From Oscillospiraceae bacterium (lineage in GTDB: Bacteria > Bacillota > Clostridia > Oscillospirales > Ruminococcaceae): a stretch of DNA of 64,000 nt. Position 1 is the first letter of the stretch, and every line of letters starts with the position of its first letter. The position numbers and the translations under genes are program-made. The stretch spans positions 36,135 to 100,134 of the forward strand of contig JAAVYW010000014.1 of NCBI GenBank assembly GCA_022791315.1. Reading direction: 5' to 3'. Of the stretch, positions 42,164-50,055 are shown piece after piece. Under the pieces are notes generated by a model. That model had not been told where the DNA came from, ran no database searches, and worked only from the letters and a program-made list of their open reading frames with translations.

Positions 42164-42838
42164 ATGGAGAAATCTTTTCCCAGGTTAGAACAGTGCCCCC
42201 TGTTCTCCGGCATCAACCCGCAGGACCTGCCGGCCCTGCTCCGCTGTCTTGACGCCCGTGTTTCCCAGTATAACCGGGGGGAATCCGTCCTCTCCGAGGG
42301 GGACCCGGCCCGGTATCTGGGGATTGTCCTGGCGGGAAACGTCCAGATCGTCCAAACCGATTACTTTGGCAACAAGAGTATCCTGGGCGAACTGGGGCCG
42401 GGGGATCTCCTGGGGGAATCCTTTGCCTGTGCCGGGGTCGCTGCCATCCCTGTAAACGCAGTGGCAACCACCCGCGCCCAGGTGATGCTGATTCCCTGCG
42501 GGAAAATCACCTCCCCCTGCGGCAGCGCTTGCGAATTCCACCGGCAAATCATCTACAATCTGTTAAAGATTGTCGCCGGGAAAAACCTGGCCTTTCAGCA
42601 AAAAATTGAGGTCATGTCCAAGCGCTCCACAAGGGAAAAACTGGCCGCCTATCTCACACTACAGGCGAAAAAGAATAACCAAACCTGCTTTACCATCCCC
42701 TATAGCCGCCAAGAGCTGGCGGATTACCTGGGCGTGGAGCGCAGCGGCCTGTCAGTTGAGCTGGGGAAACTGGTCCGGCAGGGCTTCCTGGAAACAGAGC
42801 GGAAGAGGTTCAAGCTCCTAAAACCCTTTGAGCCCTGA
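42164..42838 (+). CDS. Crp/Fnr family transcriptional regulator (copy 2)
   Basis: A 224-residue regulator: barrel domain (CPLFSGINPQDLPALLRCLD, later YNRGESVLSEGDPARYLGIV), long dimer helix and a C-terminal helix-turn-helix (IPYSRQELADYLGVERSGLS). The build is that of the Crp/Fnr group common in Clostridia next to ferredoxin genes. I start at the ATG at 42164. Divergent promoter region shared with the ferredoxin gene suggests that this gene is its regulator, and the palindrome at its own start points to feedback. Confidence 0.93.
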   Translation: MEKSFPRLEQCPLFSGINPQDLPALLRCLDARVSQYNRGESVLSEGDPARYLGIVLAGNVQIVQTDYFGNKSILGELGPGDLLGESFACAGVAAIPVNAVATTRAQVMLIPCGKITSPCGSACEFHRQIIYNLLKIVAGKNLAFQQKIEVMSKRSTREKLAAYLTLQAKKNNQTCFTIPYSRQELADYLGVERSGLSVELGKLVRQGFLETERKRFKLLKPFEP

Positions 42839-42864
42839 GGCACCAAAGGGCATTTTCCCCACAC

Positions 42865-42902
42865 AAAAACGGGCGGCGCCACACCGGCACCACCCGTTTT
42901 TT
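42865..42902. terminator. Bidirectional terminator between convergent genes
   Basis: AAAACGGGCGG and CCACCCGTTTTTT form a ten-bp stem with A- and T-runs on the two sides. It ends the Crp/Fnr gene and the minus-strand peptide-transport operon. Confidence 0.85.
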
Positions 42903-42910
42903 GCTATTCT

Positions 42911-44200
42911 CTACTTGTCTTTGCCGCCCGGTTCCTCCGGCAGCCGGTAGGTCACGCCGTCCTTGTCATAGAGCTGCCCCAGCGCCACCGCCTGGTCGGA
43001 ACAGAAAATCTCCCCCTCCCGGAAGGTGATGCTCTGGATGCCCTCTTTTTCCAATGCCCCAAGGGCCTCCCGGTCAAACTGGTCGGCAATATACACCGGC
43101 AGCATCTTGGCCAGTATTTCCCCGCAGCCCGCCTCCCCGGAATAGCAAACCAGGTTGGGCAAAGCGCTGCGGCACATCCCGTCGGCGATGTCCAGGTACA
43201 TGCTGCGGATTTCCCCGTGGGCAAGCTCATAGAACCGGCGCCTGTCCAGGTCGTTCATGGGATAGTCCCGCAGGGTGACAATGCTCATGGGCCCCCGGTA
43301 CTCCATCACCGCCGCCGGATACACTGTCTTCCCCTGCCGGTCATAGAGCTGTAGGGCGTAGCCTGTCCCTGTGCTGTCAAGGTTGCGCACAAAGCCGTCA
43401 TAGCTGCTTATCGCGCCCCGGCAGTAGCCCTGCTCCATCAGCCCCTGGGCCAAATAGTCGATAATAAAGGCGTTTTTCATCCAGGAAAAATCGATGAAAT
43501 CGTCAACGCCCTCCTCCTGGGCAAAGGCCAGATACGCCTGGGAGACATGCAACCGCACCTGGTTTTCCCCCAGCAGCTCCACCTTCACCGCCTCCTCGTC
43601 CCGGGCCAGGGCGGCCAGCGCCTCATATTCCAGGCGCACCTCCTCACTGAGCCGGGGGTCAAAGTCGACGAGTTGGGCATCGTCGGTGCAGAAAAACAGG
43701 TCGTCATACCGGTTGTAAACCGGCCCCAGATACAGCGCCCGGCTCCCCGAACGCTCCATGGTTTCCAGGGCATCATAGAGCGCCTTCTCCACTGTAAAGG
43801 TCTCGTTGGGGTGCCGGTTCAGGGTGCAGAGGTTTGCCATCCCCGCAAACTCCTCCTCGTTGTGAAAGGAGCGGTAGGCGGTCAGGCACAGCGCGGTGTA
43901 GGCCTCGGTAATCTCCCGCCGCTCCTGCCACACGCCCTGCCCGCTCTCCCCAATGGGATAGAGGAAGACAAACTCCTCCCCGCAGGTGACGCCGGCGCTG
44001 CCGTTGGGTTCAATGGTGTTCCACCCCCGGTCAGGGGAGAGGAACCGCACCAGGGCAAACACCGCCAGCCCCACGCCGAACACCAGCAGGGCAATGGAGA
44101 GGGCCAGCCGCCGCCCGGCGTGTTGCTCGTTCAGCTCGATTTTTTCCACCGGCTTGGGCCGCAGGGGCCCCCGGCGGCTGCCTCTGGTCTCCCTGCCCAA
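42911..44200 (-). CDS. Hypothetical membrane-anchored protein, faintly ApbE-like
   Basis: A 429-residue protein with one N-terminal helix (about residues 31-53) and a large external domain. The order of elements in the middle (YDALETMERSGSRALYLGPV, LDF-type strands, DFIDFSWMKNAFIIDYLAQG with GYCRGAISSYDGFVRNL) recalls FAD:protein FMN transferases (ApbE), but the Mg/FAD-binding residues are not evident, so enzyme activity is doubtful. The start is a TTG at 44200, one base after the stop of oppF, implying coupled translation. Last gene of the peptide importer operon. Confidence 0.65.
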   Translation of the reverse strand: MGRETRGSRRGPLRPKPVEKIELNEQHAGRRLALSIALLVFGVGLAVFALVRFLSPDRGWNTIEPNGSAGVTCGEEFVFLYPIGESGQGVWQERREITEAYTALCLTAYRSFHNEEEFAGMANLCTLNRHPNETFTVEKALYDALETMERSGSRALYLGPVYNRYDDLFFCTDDAQLVDFDPRLSEEVRLEYEALAALARDEEAVKVELLGENQVRLHVSQAYLAFAQEEGVDDFIDFSWMKNAFIIDYLAQGLMEQGYCRGAISSYDGFVRNLDSTGTGYALQLYDRQGKTVYPAAVMEYRGPMSIVTLRDYPMNDLDRRRFYELAHGEIRSMYLDIADGMCRSALPNLVCYSGEAGCGEILAKMLPVYIADQFDREALGALEKEGIQSITFREGEIFCSDQAVALGQLYDKDGVTYRLPEEPGGKDK

Positions 44201-44201
44201 G

Positions 44202-45512
44202 CTAAATCACCACCCGCAGGAACAGCAGCAGGAACACCGCTAAGATGATACCCACCGCAATAAACCCGGCAATGGCGCCCTTGCGGCACATCTTGTAATT
44301 TCGCGTATGGCGGAAATGCTTGAACAGCACGGCCGCCAAGATACCCAGGATAGGCAGCAGGAAGGCGAGCACCATATACCAAGGGCTGCCGGTATCGTGG
44401 GAGGGGTGCACCATCTCCATCTCCTGGGCAATGGCCTGTTCCTCCGCCTCGTCCGTCTCCTCCGGGATTTCCTCCCCAGGCTGGCGGATGGTAATGGGCT
44501 TCACCGGAACATTTTTCTCCCGAATCGCCTTGTACTCCTCAATCTCCTTTTTGTTGCCATAGACATAGTGGTCGTGCCCAATACACACAAACTCCGGCTT
44601 GTCCTCCGAGTAGTCGTGGACAGAGGGGTCATAGGTGTAGAGCACCTTGTTTTTCTCCAGCTGCGGGTCTGGGATGGGGATTGCGGAAATCAGCGAGTGG
44701 GTATAGGGGTGTAGCGGGAAGTTAAAGAGCTCCTCTGCCTCTGCCACCTCCACAATCCGCCCCTTGTAAATGACGCCGATGCGGTCGGAAATAAAACGGA
44801 CAATGGAGAGGTCATGGGCGATAAAGAGGAAGGTGACATCCTTTTCTTCCTGGAACTTCTTCATCAGGTTGAGCACCTGGGCGCGGATAGAGACATCCAG
44901 CGCGGAGATGGGCTCGTCGGCCACCACCAGCTCAGGCTCCATTACCATGGCGCGGGCCAGCCCGATACGCTGCCGCTGCCCGCCGGAAAACTCATGGGGA
45001 TACCGGGTCAGATGCTCCGGCAGCAGGCCTACCTCGTTCATGATATGCTCCACCTTCTGCACCCGGTCGGCCTCGTTCTCAAAGAGGTGGAAATTGTAGA
45101 GCCCCTCGGAGATGATATAGTCCACCGTGGCCCGCTCGTTCAGGGAAGCGGCAGGGTCCTGGAACACCATCTGGATATTCCGGATAACCTCCCTGTCCAG
45201 GGAATGGGGGATTTTGCCGGAAATGCGTACCCCCTTGTACTGGATTTCCCCCTTTGCCAGGGGATTGACCCGGATAACAGCCCGGCCCACTGTGGTCTTG
45301 CCCGAGCCGGACTCCCCCACCAGGGAGAAGGTCTCGCCCTTGTAGATGTCAAAAGAGGCATCTTGTACAGCCTTAACCGCGTCCTCCCCCTTGCCAAAGG
45401 TGATGTCCACGTCCTTGAGCGACAGCAGGATTTCCTTGCCGTTTTCCCCAATCGGCCCCTTCTCTGGCAGCCGGGAGGCACGGGTCATTTTTTCTTGTGT
45501 TTGATTCGCCAC
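44202..45512 (-). CDS. oppF: Oligopeptide ABC transporter ATPase OppF/AmiF with added C-terminal membrane domain
   Basis: A 436-residue protein. Residues 28-330 are a standard OppF/AmiF ATPase: Walker [10 protein letters not shown] (66-74), Q-loop [12 protein letters not shown], signature [14 protein letters not shown], Walker [14 protein letters not shown], switch His in IAHDLS, and the C-terminal motif [16 protein letters not shown]. Then follow a Pro/Glu-rich linker and two hydrophobic helices (about 382-402 and 413-435) absent from normal AmiF proteins of about 308 residues. The helices could tether the ATPase or be a fused small protein. GTG start with GGAGGAGG. Confidence 0.93.
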   Translation of the reverse strand: MANQTQEKMTRASRLPEKGPIGENGKEILLSLKDVDITFGKGEDAVKAVQDASFDIYKGETFSLVGESGSGKTTVGRAVIRVNPLAKGEIQYKGVRISGKIPHSLDREVIRNIQMVFQDPAASLNERATVDYIISEGLYNFHLFENEADRVQKVEHIMNEVGLLPEHLTRYPHEFSGGQRQRIGLARAMVMEPELVVADEPISALDVSIRAQVLNLMKKFQEEKDVTFLFIAHDLSIVRFISDRIGVIYKGRIVEVAEAEELFNFPLHPYTHSLISAIPIPDPQLEKNKVLYTYDPSVHDYSEDKPEFVCIGHDHYVYGNKKEIEEYKAIREKNVPVKPITIRQPGEEIPEETDEAEEQAIAQEMEMVHPSHDTGSPWYMVLAFLLPILGILAAVLFKHFRHTRNYKMCRKGAIAGFIAVGIILAVFLLLFLRVVI

Positions 45513-45527
45513 GCTTTCTCCTCCTCC

Positions 45528-47276
45528 CTAAATGTTGAATGCGGCAACCAGCTTCTCATGGATGTCCTTGATGCCCTCGGGCTTTTCCACCTTGGGGGCG
45601 TTGGGGTCTAAGAGCCAGGTCTTGGCAAAGTGCGTGTCTGTCACCCGGAACATGGGCGGCTCCAGCAGTGTGTCAATTTTCAGGCAATAGGGGTTGCGGG
45701 GCGCAAAGGCATCGCCCACAATGCTGTTGTAGAGGGAAGGGGGCGTGCCGGTGATGGAATAGAGCTTGGTATTCTTCTGGGCCAGCTGGGGCAGCGAAGA
45801 GAGCAGCGCCCAGGTATAGGGGTGGCGGGGGTCGTAGAAGACCTCCTCCACCGTGCCCAGCTCCACAATCTGCCCGGCGTAGAGCACGGCCACCCGGTCG
45901 GCGATATTTGCCACCACGCCCAGGTCGTGGGTGATAAACACGATGGTATAGCCAAAATCCCGTTGCAAATCCTTGATGAGCTTTAAAATCTGGGCCTGGA
46001 TTGTCACGTCCAAAGCCGTGGTGGGCTCATCGCAGATGAGGATTTTGGGCTGGCAGGAGAGGGCGATGGCGATAACAATCCTCTGCCGCATCCCGCCGGA
46101 ATACTGGAAGGGGTAGTCGTCAAACCTTGCCACCGCATTGGGGATACCCACCTTGTGCATCAGCTCCAGGGCGCGCCTGCGGGCCTCGGCCTCGGTGCAG
46201 TCCTGGTGCTTGAGGATGATGGAGGTTATCTGCTTGCCGATGGTGATGATGGGGTTTAAACTGGTCATAGGGTCCTGGAACACGGTGGCAATCCGCCGCC
46301 CGCGGATTTGGCTCCAGTCCTTGGCATACTGCACCTTTGCCAAATTGATGATGCAGGTGCCGTGGAGGCTCTCCGGCGTCTCGTCCAGATACCGCACCCG
46401 GAAGGTCACGCCGTCAAACACCGCGTTGCGCTGCCCCTCGTCGTTTAAATCCACGCCCAGCTTCATGGCCTCCTTCAGGGCCGCCAGCAGCTTGCGGACA
46501 TAGCGCATCCGCTGGTGCAGCCCATAGCGCCCCACCGAGAGGTAGATTTCCTTTGCCAGGATTTCATTGCGCTTCCTGGTCTCCTGGCTGATTTGCCCGG
46601 CAATTTCCTTTTCATACTGGGCCTGCAACCGCCCATGCTCCTGGTGATACTCCTTTTGGAACGCGGCGTCCGCCTGGACAGCGGCCTTTTTGGCCTGGGC
46701 AGCCTGCTTGTTGCGCTGCTCTAAGGCCTTCAGTTCCTTGTCCAGCGCCGCAATCTGGGCAGTTGCCTCCTTGATTTTGTCCTTTTCCTTCCTGGGGTCC
46801 AAGGTCTGCTTCAGGTTATATAAGTCGGTGCGGCGGGCAATGATGTCCAGCCGTTCCTGCTCCGCCTTGGCGGCCTCCTCGTCGCTGAGGCTGCTCTTCT
46901 CCCGCAGCTTGGATTCCAGCTCCAGGATTTTCTGATAGGTCCCCGCGCCCAGCTCCAGCCTGGCGGCCTCGTTCAGCTTGGCGGCGGCGCTCTCAATGGT
47001 GCTCCTGGCCCCGGAGGAGAGCTTCACCGTGGTGTCGGAGAGGGTCTCGTCGTTGAAGATGATGTTCCCCTCGTCCACAAAGCCGTTGGAGTCCAGCATC
47101 CCCGCGAAGGTCTTGGTGAACACGGATTTGCCCGAGCCCGACTCCCCCACGATGGCGATGGATTCGTTTTCATAGATGTCCAGGGAGACATTGCGGATAG
47201 CGGTGAGCACCCGTCCCCTCACCCGGAATTTCACGCTGAGGTTTTCAATGGACAACAACACATTTTTCTCTGCCAT
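45528..47276 (-). CDS. oppD: Oligopeptide ABC transporter ATPase OppD/AmiE with a ~240-residue internal insertion
   Basis: A 582-residue protein. Walker A GESGSGKS is at 44-51, but the Q-loop VFQDPMTSLNP comes only at about 332, followed by signature YSGGMRQR (392-399), Walker B ILICDEPTTALD and the switch His in FITHDL. In normal OppD/AmiE (about 350 residues) about 50 residues separate Walker A from the Q-loop. The extra piece, about residues 80-318, is highly charged with long heptad-patterned helices (for example KEATAQIAALDKELKALEQR), so a coiled-coil hairpin probably projects from the nucleotide-binding domain. The rest matches AmiE closely. Confidence 0.93.
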   Translation of the reverse strand: MAEKNVLLSIENLSVKFRVRGRVLTAIRNVSLDIYENESIAIVGESGSGKSVFTKTFAGMLDSNGFVDEGNIIFNDETLSDTTVKLSSGARSTIESAAAKLNEAARLELGAGTYQKILELESKLREKSSLSDEEAAKAEQERLDIIARRTDLYNLKQTLDPRKEKDKIKEATAQIAALDKELKALEQRNKQAAQAKKAAVQADAAFQKEYHQEHGRLQAQYEKEIAGQISQETRKRNEILAKEIYLSVGRYGLHQRMRYVRKLLAALKEAMKLGVDLNDEGQRNAVFDGVTFRVRYLDETPESLHGTCIINLAKVQYAKDWSQIRGRRIATVFQDPMTSLNPIITIGKQITSIILKHQDCTEAEARRRALELMHKVGIPNAVARFDDYPFQYSGGMRQRIVIAIALSCQPKILICDEPTTALDVTIQAQILKLIKDLQRDFGYTIVFITHDLGVVANIADRVAVLYAGQIVELGTVEEVFYDPRHPYTWALLSSLPQLAQKNTKLYSITGTPPSLYNSIVGDAFAPRNPYCLKIDTLLEPPMFRVTDTHFAKTWLLDPNAPKVEKPEGIKDIHEKLVAAFNI

Positions 47277-47288
47277 GGCGCTCCCCCC

Positions 47289-48257
47289 TTACATGTGTGT
47301 CCGCGGGTCAGACGCGTCGCCCAGATTCTGGCCGAGCACGTAGAGCACCACGGTGATGATGGAGGCCACTGCCACAGGGCTCCAAAACTCAAATCCCCAG
47401 CCCGGCGTCACCATGGCGCTCTCCGCCTCGAAAATCAGGCGGCCCAGGCTCATTTCCGAAAGGCCCATGCCGATATAGGCCAAGAACACCTCGTAGGAGA
47501 TATAGGAGGGAATCTCCGTAGCCAGCAGGGTGACGATAACGCTGGTCATAAAGGGGAGGATATTCTTCATGGCAATTTTCATGGTAGAGGTGCCCAGGCA
47601 GCGGGAGGCCAGGTTGTATTCCCGGTCGCGGATGATAACCACCTGTGTCCGGATAAAATAGGCAATACCCAGCCAGCCGGTGATGGTCAAGGCCAGCACC
47701 ATAGTCCAGAAGCTGGCGGTGAAGAGCATCACCATCACGGAGATAAAGAGGATATAGGGCACGTTGCCGATGATGTTGTAGACCTCCATCATCACCGCGT
47801 CCACTCTTTTGGAGAAGCCCCAGATAGCCCCTACCACTACGCCCACTGTCATGTTGATGGCGGCGCAGATGAGGGCCAGGGAGATGGAGATGCGGGAGCC
47901 GTTCCACACGGCGTCAAAGGTGGATTGCCCAGACGCACCGGCGCCCAGAATCCACTTGATGCTAAAGCCAAACTGCTTGATAGCCAGCCTGGGAGAGAGG
48001 TGCTTTGCCTCCGGGTTCATCAAGTTGCCAAACTTGTCATATTCCGTAAGCATGGGATAGAGATAGGCAAAGGCGATGAGGGTCAGCAGCAGCACCAAAA
48101 TCACGATATTGAGCCTGTTGCGGAAAAACACCCGGAACACCGACTGCCAATAGGAATAGCGGGGCGCGGTGATTTTTTCCGATTCCATGTCATTGTGGTC
48201 GATGGGGGCAAAGAGCTCCTCTGTTGTCAGGCCCAGTTTGCTGTAATCATTATCCAT
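47289..48257 (-). CDS. oppC: Oligopeptide ABC transporter permease OppC/AmiD
   Basis: A 322-residue permease of normal size with an N-terminal cytoplasmic tail (DNDYSKLGLTTEELFAPIDH), about six membrane helices, the large external loop after helix 1, and the EAA-type cytoplasmic loop (LASRCLGTSTMKIAMKNILP) that contacts the ATPases. The C-terminus ends NLGDASDPRTHM, as in the AmiD group. It starts 10 bp after the oppB stop. Confidence 0.95.
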   Translation of the reverse strand: MDNDYSKLGLTTEELFAPIDHNDMESEKITAPRYSYWQSVFRVFFRNRLNIVILVLLLTLIAFAYLYPMLTEYDKFGNLMNPEAKHLSPRLAIKQFGFSIKWILGAGASGQSTFDAVWNGSRISISLALICAAINMTVGVVVGAIWGFSKRVDAVMMEVYNIIGNVPYILFISVMVMLFTASFWTMVLALTITGWLGIAYFIRTQVVIIRDREYNLASRCLGTSTMKIAMKNILPFMTSVIVTLLATEIPSYISYEVFLAYIGMGLSEMSLGRLIFEAESAMVTPGWGFEFWSPVAVASIITVVLYVLGQNLGDASDPRTHM

Positions 48258-48267
48258 TCAAAATCAC

Positions 48268-49833
48268 CTACCTATCCTTTGTCGAGAACGAAATACGGGG
48301 GTCTACAGTTGCCATGAGGATATCCCCCAGGATAATCGAGACCACACTGAGGATTGCATAGAAGAGGGCAACGCCCACAATCACGCCGTTGTCGTGCTTG
48401 CCGATGGCTTCGGTGAGCAGGTTACCGGCGCCGGGGACCACATACACCCGCTCGGTGATGATGGCGCCCGTCATGGCAAAGAGCAGCTGGCCGGGAATCC
48501 CGTGCACAATGGGGATTGCGGCGTTCTTGAGGATATGCTTGGAGAAAATCTCCCCCTCCGAAAGGCCGCCGGAGCGGGCAAACTTCACATAGTCGGAGTT
48601 CATCTGGTCAATCATATACCGTCTGAGCCACTTCATCAGGTTGGCGATGGAGGGCAGCGCCAGGGATACAATGGGCAGGACGAACATCAGCTTGCTGGAG
48701 GATTCCATAATGAAGGTGGTGGGCAGCCCAATCTTGCCGCCCAATGCCTTAAAGAGGAAGATATAGGCCAGCGAAGGCACCGCAATGATAAACACAATAT
48801 AGATTGTGCCCAGCTTGTCAATGAGCTTATCCTTTTTCCGCGCCATCATAATGCCAATGGGCACGCCCAAGCAGTAAGAGAGGGCCACGGCGATAATACC
48901 GATGACAAAGGAGTAGCCCAGCTTAGACATCCCGTTCTTCACCACTTCCACATTGGTGTAGTCGTCAGTAAAGCGGTCCTCATAAATCACGCTGGAGGTG
49001 CGGGAGCCGGGGATATAGGTAGCGGTATGCAGGTCGTCCGCGCTCTCCTCCACCAGGCCGGTGGGGAAAGTGGTGGTGGTCTGCACATAGGAACCCTGGC
49101 TGCGGGTCATGGTTTTAAACACATCAATGCCGTAGTTCACCGAATAAGAGGTGCCCAGCCGGATGGTTGCAATGTTCTGATGGATAAAGGGGAATTTGTC
49201 GTCGAAATACAGCAAATACTTGTGCGTGGTCCCGTTCCCCATAATGGCCGGGGCAAATTTCCCGCCATACACCGGGTCGTGCCAGGTAAAGGTCACTCCC
49301 CTGTCGGGAATATCCTCCTGCACGTCGTGCACGCTGTCAACATCAATAATATTTGCAAAGTAAGAGAACAGCCGTCCAATGAGCGGCTTATCCTTATGGG
49401 CAAAGAGGGCCTGCTGGCCGCCGTTGGCCACCCGCCTGCCGTTGAGCACTGCATCCAGCCGCTCCACTGTATAGCCCTGCGACTCATAGTGCTCCCTAAA
49501 TTTTTCTGCGTATTCCTTGGCGGTCTCCGAGTCGTTGTCCGCTGTACGTCCAATCGCCACAGCTTCCACCCGGGTCTCCTCGTCAATCTCCCCGTTGTGC
49601 TGCAGCTCCAAGAGCCAGTCCGCATAGGGCACGTAGTCCAGATACCCGTATTCCTCCCACCTCATATAGGAGTAGGTGACACGGTTGTTGTTTGTCTGCT
49701 TGGTAAAGAGCGCGTCCCCGGCAAACACCAGGTCGCGGTTCGAGAGTGAATAAATCAGCGTCATGACAACAGCCACCACCACAACGATGGAGACAGCGCC
49801 ATGCAGCAGCCGCTTGAGCAGATATTTCGTCAC
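48268..49833 (-). CDS. oppB: Oligopeptide ABC transporter permease OppB/AmiC, long form
   Basis: A 521-residue permease with a TM helix near the N-terminus (LLHGAVSIVVVVAVVMTLIY) and a roughly 290-residue external domain before helix 2, including YFANIIDVDSVHDV and GTTHKYLLYFDDKFPFIHQN. The latter is also a signature of pneumococcal AmiC, which is likewise about 500 residues, so this enlargement is a known feature of Ami systems. The EAA loop VKFARSGGLSEGEIFSKHIL is clear. I start at the GTG at 49833, behind GAGGTGGGGG, not at the upstream ATG. Confidence 0.93.
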   Translation of the reverse strand: MTKYLLKRLLHGAVSIVVVVAVVMTLIYSLSNRDLVFAGDALFTKQTNNNRVTYSYMRWEEYGYLDYVPYADWLLELQHNGEIDEETRVEAVAIGRTADNDSETAKEYAEKFREHYESQGYTVERLDAVLNGRRVANGGQQALFAHKDKPLIGRLFSYFANIIDVDSVHDVQEDIPDRGVTFTWHDPVYGGKFAPAIMGNGTTHKYLLYFDDKFPFIHQNIATIRLGTSYSVNYGIDVFKTMTRSQGSYVQTTTTFPTGLVEESADDLHTATYIPGSRTSSVIYEDRFTDDYTNVEVVKNGMSKLGYSFVIGIIAVALSYCLGVPIGIMMARKKDKLIDKLGTIYIVFIIAVPSLAYIFLFKALGGKIGLPTTFIMESSSKLMFVLPIVSLALPSIANLMKWLRRYMIDQMNSDYVKFARSGGLSEGEIFSKHILKNAAIPIVHGIPGQLLFAMTGAIITERVYVVPGAGNLLTEAIGKHDNGVIVGVALFYAILSVVSIILGDILMATVDPRISFSTKDR

Positions 49834-49939
49834 ATCGGTTTCCCCCACCTCTATAGCGATGCAGGGGAATAGAAAAAGCTCCATTCCCCTGCCATCACGT
49901 CGTTCGTTTCAGAATAATCAGGCCGCTCAGGACAAAATC

Positions 49940-49988
49940 AAGTTTTCCCTTTGGAAAACTTGGCAGGGCTTCGCAGAGTGCGAAGCCC
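49940..49988. repeat. Two palindromes between oppA and oppB
   Basis: AAGTTTTCC/GGAAAACTT (49940-49961) and GGGCTTCGC/GCGAAGCCC (49966-49988) lie in the 222-bp gap between the two genes. No T-run follows on the minus strand, so they may stabilise the oppA messenger or partly lower read-through into oppB, which would fit the usual excess of binding protein. No gene lies in the gap. Confidence 0.7.
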
Positions 49989-50055
49989 ACGCCTTGTCTT
50001 GCAGGCCATCTTTTTTCCTCCAAAAGGCCATGCCTTTTAAAGGATTCCTAGCCGA

